A stretch of 64,000 nt of DNA, from contig JBDWMA010000006.1 in assembly GCA_039972875.1 (NCBI GenBank), positions 1 through 64,000 on the forward strand, read 5' to 3'. The DNA comes from Pseudoruegeria sp039972875 (GTDB lineage: Bacteria > Pseudomonadota > Alphaproteobacteria > Rhodobacterales > Rhodobacteraceae). The position numbers were made by a program, and so were the translations under genes. The first letter of the stretch is position 1, and every line of letters begins with the position of its first letter. Below the pieces are notes generated by a model. That model made no database searches, was not told the DNA's origin, and worked only from the letters and a program-made list of their open reading frames with translations. Shown piece after piece: positions 59,981 through 64,000 of the stretch.

Positions 59981-60696
59981 CGTGCCAGTCGGTCGATCAG
60001 TCGTTGCCGTGCACCGGGCAAGGATCGTTGAACAAGGTCTGAGGCCAATTTATTATGAAGGAAATAACCGCTAAGATGCAGCCCTTGCAAAAGCTCTTTT
60101 GCATCAGGAACTGCCCCGTTGCGCAAAAAATCTGGCAAAGGCAAAAGGCGGTCAGCCCAGTCTCCCGCCCCTTTTCGGCTGACAGCACGCCCTGATTTCG
60201 GAGACACAAACGCCAAGTCATCCGTCACCCCGGTCACCACGCAGTCGGTTAAATCAAGGCCTAGGCCGACTGACTCTAACAAAGCGAACTCCCACTTTAG
60301 ATAAGCCAAGCTCCACAGCTCCGAACGGCCCAACAAATCCAAAACCGTCTGTGTCTGCGTATATAATCGTGGATAAGGTTGCCGTTCCGGAAGCGCAAAA
60401 ATTAACAACGCACACAGGGCGTTCAAACCGTCCAAAGCGGCTCGGTCCCCCATTATATCGGCGGCTCGACTACGTTTCAGTTCAACAGAATACGTCCCCA
60501 GTTGATCCTCAAGCCGCGCCCGCCACGTCACATCCAATTGTGCCCCTGGTTGCAAAACCGGTGCTAATTTTCGACCGGAACCTCCACGTACAACACCTGA
60601 ATGGCGTCCGTGGCTCTCCGTGAACATCTCTACAATTGCGGAGCTTTCACCATGCCGTCGCACAGCCAACAGTGCCCCGTCTTCTCGCCAATCCAT
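59968..60696 (-). CDS. recO: DNA repair protein RecO
   Basis: 242 residues. RecO loads RecA onto SSB-coated DNA in the RecFOR pathway. Seen: an N-terminal OB-fold (DGALLAVRRHGESSAIVEMF) and a C-terminal helical domain with TDCVVTG at the conserved Cys position but no complete zinc cluster. It ends the acpS-lepB-rnc-era-DUF1491-recO cluster, 79 bp after DUF1491, so it may have its own promoter. Confidence 0.92.
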   Translation of the reverse strand: MDWREDGALLAVRRHGESSAIVEMFTESHGRHSGVVRGGSGRKLAPVLQPGAQLDVTWRARLEDQLGTYSVELKRSRAADIMGDRAALDGLNALCALLIFALPERQPYPRLYTQTQTVLDLLGRSELWSLAYLKWEFALLESVGLGLDLTDCVVTGVTDDLAFVSPKSGRAVSRKGAGDWADRLLPLPDFLRNGAVPDAKELLQGLHLSGYFLHNKLASDLVQRSLPGARQRLIDRLARQSG

Positions 60697-60775
60697 AGGC
60701 CGACCCTACACAGGCTTTCTCTTTGGTTCCAAAGTTTCCGCCACCAAAGGTATAAAACCAGTTCCATGTGGCTGA

Positions 60776-61108
60776 TTAGTCTGTCAGGCCCTCTTCCGCC
60801 AAAAGATGCCGCCCTTGTCGATCTTCGACCTCAATCACCCATAGGTCAGGATCAAATCCACGCTGCGACAGCACCGATGCATCAACGTCGCATTCTGATC
60901 CCTCGGCCAAGACCACCCAAGCACGCGCGCCGCTCATCAAATCAAAAGACCGTTGAAAGACCGTCGCCCGCCCATCAAGCGTATTAAGTTTGACCAAAAC
61001 CGCACCCGCTGTCAGGTCACCTTTAGCCGTTACGAATGCGGGAATGTCATACCCCCGCAACCGCGCAAGGTACGCCTGCACCCAGAACTCTGCGGTCAGC
61101 CGCGTCAT
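60776..61108 (-). CDS. DUF1491-family protein
   Basis: 110 residues, cytoplasmic. Seen: MTRLTAEFWVQAYLARLRG at the start, DIPAFVTAKGDLTAGAVLVK, then FDPDLWVIEVEDRQGRHLL, which is the typical DUF1491 ending. Function unknown; the family is alphaproteobacterial. The start at 61108 overlaps the era stop (ATGA), so it is translationally coupled; a 20-codon extension is in-frame but not family sequence. It sits between era and recO as in other Rhodobacterales. Confidence 0.9.
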   Translation of the reverse strand: MTRLTAEFWVQAYLARLRGYDIPAFVTAKGDLTAGAVLVKLNTLDGRATVFQRSFDLMSGARAWVVLAEGSECDVDASVLSQRGFDPDLWVIEVEDRQGRHLLAEEGLTD

Positions 61109-62019
61109 TCGTTGCCGTCGGTGAAATCCAAACCCATTTCGGAATAGCGGTCTTTTTCTTCGAGCCAATTCGGACGCACTTTGACCTTAAGAAACAAGTG
61201 CACTTTGCGGCCCAGAAACTCTTCTAATTCGACACGCGCAGCCTGAGACACGGATTTAATCGTCTCACCCTTTTTGCCCAGAATGATGCCTTTATGCCCA
61301 TCCCGCATCACATAGATCATCTGATCGATCCGCGCCGATCCATCCTTGCGCTCTTCCCAGCCTTCGGTTTCAACGGTGAGCTGATACGGAAGTTCCTGGT
61401 GCAAACGAAGGGTCAGCTTTTCCCGCGTCATCTCAGCGGCAATCATGCGCATCGGCAGATCAGCGATTTGGTCTTCGGGGTAAAGCCACGGCCCCGCGGG
61501 CACCTCTGCGGCCAGCCAATGGCGTAGATCATCAACGCCATAGCCTTTTTCTGCTGAAATCATAAAGGTCTCAGCAAAAGCGTAGCGTTCGTTCAAATCC
61601 TTGGTCAGCCCCAAAAGAACCTCAGACGACACACGGTCAATCTTATTGATGGCCAAGGCAATGCGTTGCCCTTCGGCGCGCGTCGACAAGCTATCAAGAA
61701 TCGCTTTAACGCCATCAGTGACACCTCTATGGGCTTCGATCATCAGTACAACCACATCTGCATCTGCGGCTCCCGTCCAAGCAGCAGCAACCATCGCGCG
61801 GTCCAAACGACGACGAGGCTGGAACAAGCCCGGCGTGTCGACGAACACGATTTGGCTCGCCCCTTCTAGGGCAACCCCTCGAATCCGAGCACGGGTGGTT
61901 TGCACCTTATGCGTCACGATAGAGACCTTCGCCCCCACCATCCGGTTCAGCAAAGTCGATTTACCCGCATTGGGTTCGCCAATCAGAGCGACAAAGCCCG
62001 CGCGTGTTTCCTTGGTCAT
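61105..62019 (-). CDS. era: GTPase Era
   Basis: 304 residues. Essential 30S ribosome assembly GTPase that binds the 3' end of 16S rRNA. Seen: G1 GEPNAGKSTLLNRM, G3 DTPGLFQP, G4 NKIDRV, and a C-terminal KH domain with GHKGIILGKKGETIKSVSQA. Four-base overlap with rnc. Its substrate is the same pre-rRNA end as YbeY at 52 kb. Confidence 0.98.
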   Translation of the reverse strand: MTKETRAGFVALIGEPNAGKSTLLNRMVGAKVSIVTHKVQTTRARIRGVALEGASQIVFVDTPGLFQPRRRLDRAMVAAAWTGAADADVVVLMIEAHRGVTDGVKAILDSLSTRAEGQRIALAINKIDRVSSEVLLGLTKDLNERYAFAETFMISAEKGYGVDDLRHWLAAEVPAGPWLYPEDQIADLPMRMIAAEMTREKLTLRLHQELPYQLTVETEGWEERKDGSARIDQMIYVMRDGHKGIILGKKGETIKSVSQAARVELEEFLGRKVHLFLKVKVRPNWLEEKDRYSEMGLDFTDGNE

Positions 62020-62702
62020 GTTGTTTTCTCCAGTCGGTCCAGCAACGCCCGTGCGGCAGTTTGTTCTGCCAGCCGTTTAGCGCCGGCCACGGCCACTTCT
62101 TTTTCACCCGTCTGCACAGAGGCTTCGATGGTAAAGATTGGCGCGTGGTCAGGACCTTCGCGTTTAATTTGCACGTATTTTGGTGTTGGTAATTTTCGGG
62201 CCTGCGCCCATTCTTGAAGGGCAGTCTTAGCGTCGCGGCTGTCCACATCCACCTTATCAACCCGGTCATTCCATAGCCGCAAGATCATATTCCGTGCAGC
62301 CTCAAACCCCGCATCCAGATAGACTGCGGCAATAACAGCCTCCATCGCATCCCCAAGCAAAGCCTCTTTGCGGCGCCCACCGGACATCATTTCTGATCGT
62401 CCGAGTTTTAGCACATCACCAAGATCCACCTGACGTGCAACATCCGCACAGGTTTCTTTGCGCACCAATGCATTAAACCGTGGGGCCAACTGGCCCTCAC
62501 TTGCTTGTGTATCGGCTGAAAACAGCGCCTCAGCCATGGTCAAACCTAAGACGCGATCTCCGAGAAATTCAAGCCGCTGATTGTCTTCTCGCGTTGAAGA
62601 GGACATGGACGAATGGGTAACGGCCCGGAGCAATAGCTCGGGCCGTTTAAAGTCATGACCGATACGTCGTGCAAAGGCCTCTAAATCCGCCGCGACCTTC
62701 AC
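62016..62702 (-). CDS. rnc: Ribonuclease III
   Basis: 228 residues. Double-strand RNA endonuclease for rRNA and mRNA processing. Seen: the RNase III signature NQRLEFLGDRVLGL with its Glu and Asp, LLGDAMEAVIAAVYLDAGFE, and a C-terminal dsRBD with KTALQEWAQARKLPTPKYVQ and GAKRLAEQTAARALLDRLE. Four-base overlaps on both sides (lepB stop, era start). Confidence 0.98.
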   Translation of the reverse strand: MKVAADLEAFARRIGHDFKRPELLLRAVTHSSMSSSTREDNQRLEFLGDRVLGLTMAEALFSADTQASEGQLAPRFNALVRKETCADVARQVDLGDVLKLGRSEMMSGGRRKEALLGDAMEAVIAAVYLDAGFEAARNMILRLWNDRVDKVDVDSRDAKTALQEWAQARKLPTPKYVQIKREGPDHAPIFTIEASVQTGEKEVAVAGAKRLAEQTAARALLDRLEKTT

Positions 62703-63481
62703 TCGATCGCCTTAAAGAAACGATCAGACCGCCATGTCCAGAAGAAGAACAACGAACGCCCCGCAGAGGAGAACATAATCCGATCCGCACGACCAATAAG
62801 GTTTTCAAAGGGAACCATGCCAACGCCACCCAAACTTTGTGGGACACGGCTGTCCGTGGAATTGTCACGATTGTCACCCATGAAGAAATAGTGCCCTTCG
62901 GGAACAGTATACACTTTGGTGTTATCCGTCGTGGACGTCGTGATGTTCAGAATCGAGTGTTTCACACCATTTGGTAGTGTCTCAATGAACTTCTCTTTTT
63001 CGCAGTTCGCACCCAATCCAGCCGGAACAAGACAGCGCGGCATATTCCCCACAGGACCTTGTTTTTCATATGTTTCAGTAAAAAAACCATCGGGTTCTTG
63101 TGGGACCATTTCCCCATTTAAAAACAATACGCCGTTTTTGACTTGAACCTTATCGCCCGGCAGACCGATCAAGCGTTTGATGAAATCCGTATTGTTCACC
63201 GGATGACGGAACACAACAACATCGCCGCGCTCTGGTTCAGACCCAAAGATACGGCCAGAAATTGGGCAAATACCAAACGGACAAGATGCAGCAGAATAGC
63301 CGTAAGCCATTTTGTTCACGAATAAGAAATCACCAATCAGCAATGTGTCCTTCATCGAACCTGATGGGATCCAGAATGGCTGAAAAAACAATGTCCGGAA
63401 AACGCCAGCAATCAGCAATGCGTAGACCACCGTTTTTACGGTTTCCATGATGCCTTCTTTTTCTTCTACTTTTTCGGCCAT
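62699..63481 (-). CDS. lepB: Signal peptidase I
   Basis: 260 residues, inner membrane. Cleaves Sec signal peptides. An N-terminal helix precedes the box with catalytic Ser42 in WIPSGSMKDTLLIGD; the catalytic Lys lies in FIKRLIGLPGDKV, and box E reads MGDNRDNSTDSR. The ATG at 63481 (MAEKVEEKE) gives the family start; a reading from 63598 would run into acpS. Shine-Dalgarno is weak. It overlaps rnc by four bases. Confidence 0.96.
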   Translation of the reverse strand: MAEKVEEKEGIMETVKTVVYALLIAGVFRTLFFQPFWIPSGSMKDTLLIGDFLFVNKMAYGYSAASCPFGICPISGRIFGSEPERGDVVVFRHPVNNTDFIKRLIGLPGDKVQVKNGVLFLNGEMVPQEPDGFFTETYEKQGPVGNMPRCLVPAGLGANCEKEKFIETLPNGVKHSILNITTSTTDNTKVYTVPEGHYFFMGDNRDNSTDSRVPQSLGGVGMVPFENLIGRADRIMFSSAGRSLFFFWTWRSDRFFKAIE

Positions 63482-63548
63482 GCGGTGTTTCGTGTCCTGC
63501 TCAGGTGGAATTTGGTTGTCGATGTCTTGGCGCTGAGCGCCCCCAGAG

Positions 63549-63977
63549 TCAACCCGAAGTGGGTTTTGCCGCTGAGTCGGCAACGGGTCGCGCTTCAATC
63601 ACGACAAAAGCCTGCGCCCATGGGTGATCATCGGTCAGGGTTACATGAATAATCGCCTCGTGGTCTTCGGGGGTCATCTGAGCCAACCGTTCCGCAGCCC
63701 AACCCGTCACTTGCATCACCGGTTGACCCGTTCGCAGGTTGTTTACAGACATTTCTTTCCACGCAATCCCCATCGCCAACCCGGTCCCAAGCGCCTTTGA
63801 ACAAGCCTCTTTGGCGGCCCAACGTTTGGCATAGGTCCCCGCCACATCCCGACGACGTTCAGCCTTGGATTGTTCAACATCCGTGAAAACCCGGTTTTTA
63901 AACCGATCCCCAAAGCGGTCGAGTGTACCCTGAATGCGTTCAATATTCGCTAGATCAGAGCCAATTCCAAGGATCAT
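63549..63977 (-). CDS. acpS: Holo-[acyl-carrier-protein] synthase
   Basis: 142 residues. Transfers 4'-phosphopantetheine from CoA to ACP. Seen: MILGIGSDLANIERIQGTLD with the metal-binding Asp, and RWAAKEACSKALGTG with the second acidic site, both AcpS hallmarks. It ends 67 bp before the lepB start. An ATGA overlap at the other end joins it to the gene at 63974. Confidence 0.97.
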   Translation of the reverse strand: MILGIGSDLANIERIQGTLDRFGDRFKNRVFTDVEQSKAERRRDVAGTYAKRWAAKEACSKALGTGLAMGIAWKEMSVNNLRTGQPVMQVTGWAAERLAQMTPEDHEAIIHVTLTDDHPWAQAFVVIEARPVADSAAKPTSG

Positions 63978-64000
63978 GACAGACGCGCCGTCAAAATTTT
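63974..64000 (-). CDS. 3' end of an upstream gene, partial
   Basis: Eight open codons (KILTARLS) before a TGA that overlaps the acpS start (ATGA). In Rhodobacterales pdxJ often lies here, but the sequence is too short to name. The frame is supported only by the overlap. Confidence 0.4.
   Translation of the reverse strand, partial: KILTARLS

Noticed and set aside
1..64000. Mobile elements, CRISPR arrays, tRNA or rRNA genes
   Set aside because: No transposase, integrase or recombinase reading, no spaced short repeats, and no tRNA or rRNA sequence was recognised anywhere in the window.

Overview
The window reads as chromosomal core of an alphaproteobacterium of the order Rhodobacterales, most likely the marine Roseobacter group. 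Evidence: a textbook SAM/SAH riboswitch in front of metK (a class known essentially from Rhodobacterales), a ChvI/ChvG two-component system followed by a short HprK, RapZ, a mannose-type EIIA and HPr, a DUF1491 gene between era and recO, a methylsuccinyl-CoA dehydrogenase of the ethylmalonyl-CoA pathway, and glcDEF. Coding density is high. Genes are often joined by ATGA or TGATG overlaps. I see no rRNA, tRNA, CRISPR array, insertion sequence, integrase or phage gene.

Layout. 0-9 kb: 5' end of tuf, a lipoprotein, two tandem paralogous cytochromes P450, an M48 protease coupled to a DUF898 membrane protein, parC, and an SH3-domain protein. 9-14 kb: an SDR enzyme, a HIG1-type membrane protein coupled to a PduO-type cobalamin adenosyltransferase, etfBA with a terminator, and 3-hydroxybutyryl-CoA dehydrogenase. 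13.9-21.3 kb: an acyltransferase, then the operon chvI-chvG-hprK-rapZ-EIIA-HPr, divergent from pckA. 21.4-29.2 kb: a TauE/SafE permease, mcd, a secreted phytase/esterase-like protein behind a Pho box, a GNAT, an Hsp20 with a possible heat-shock promoter, and two tandem trypsin-like proteases. 29.2-33.2 kb: glcDEF behind a perfect 12-bp inverted repeat. 33.3-42.5 kb: a small exported/membrane gene group, then moxR-DUF58-BatA/DUF4159-VWA, then DUF1285 and DUF2798 genes. 42.5-49.8 kb: ACR3, an MFS permease, a VOC protein with a WYL regulator, rpe, trmB, a BASS-type transporter and metK. 49.8-56.4 kb: the envelope/RNA cluster miaB, OmpA-like protein, lipoprotein, phoH, ybeY, CBS-domain protein, lnt. 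56.5-64 kb: an unrecognised protein, a DMT exporter, an ArsR regulator, a Nudix hydrolase, a META lipoprotein, and acpS-lepB-rnc-era-DUF1491-recO.

How the genes work together. ETF, Mcd, hydroxybutyryl-CoA dehydrogenase, PEP carboxykinase and glycolate oxidase fit growth on C2 and short-chain acids by the ethylmalonyl-CoA route plus gluconeogenesis. The regulatory PTS branch and ChvIG beside pckA are the likely control point. No complete new system stands out. The best leads are regulatory sites (metK riboswitch and promoter, Pho box, glc operator, pckA repeats), a set of three VWA-type proteins with progressively degenerate metal sites, a 33-residue Cys-containing module shared by two adjacent envelope genes, and an unassigned 288-residue protein after miaB. 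Everything is read by eye; family names come from motif recognition and were not checked by a search.
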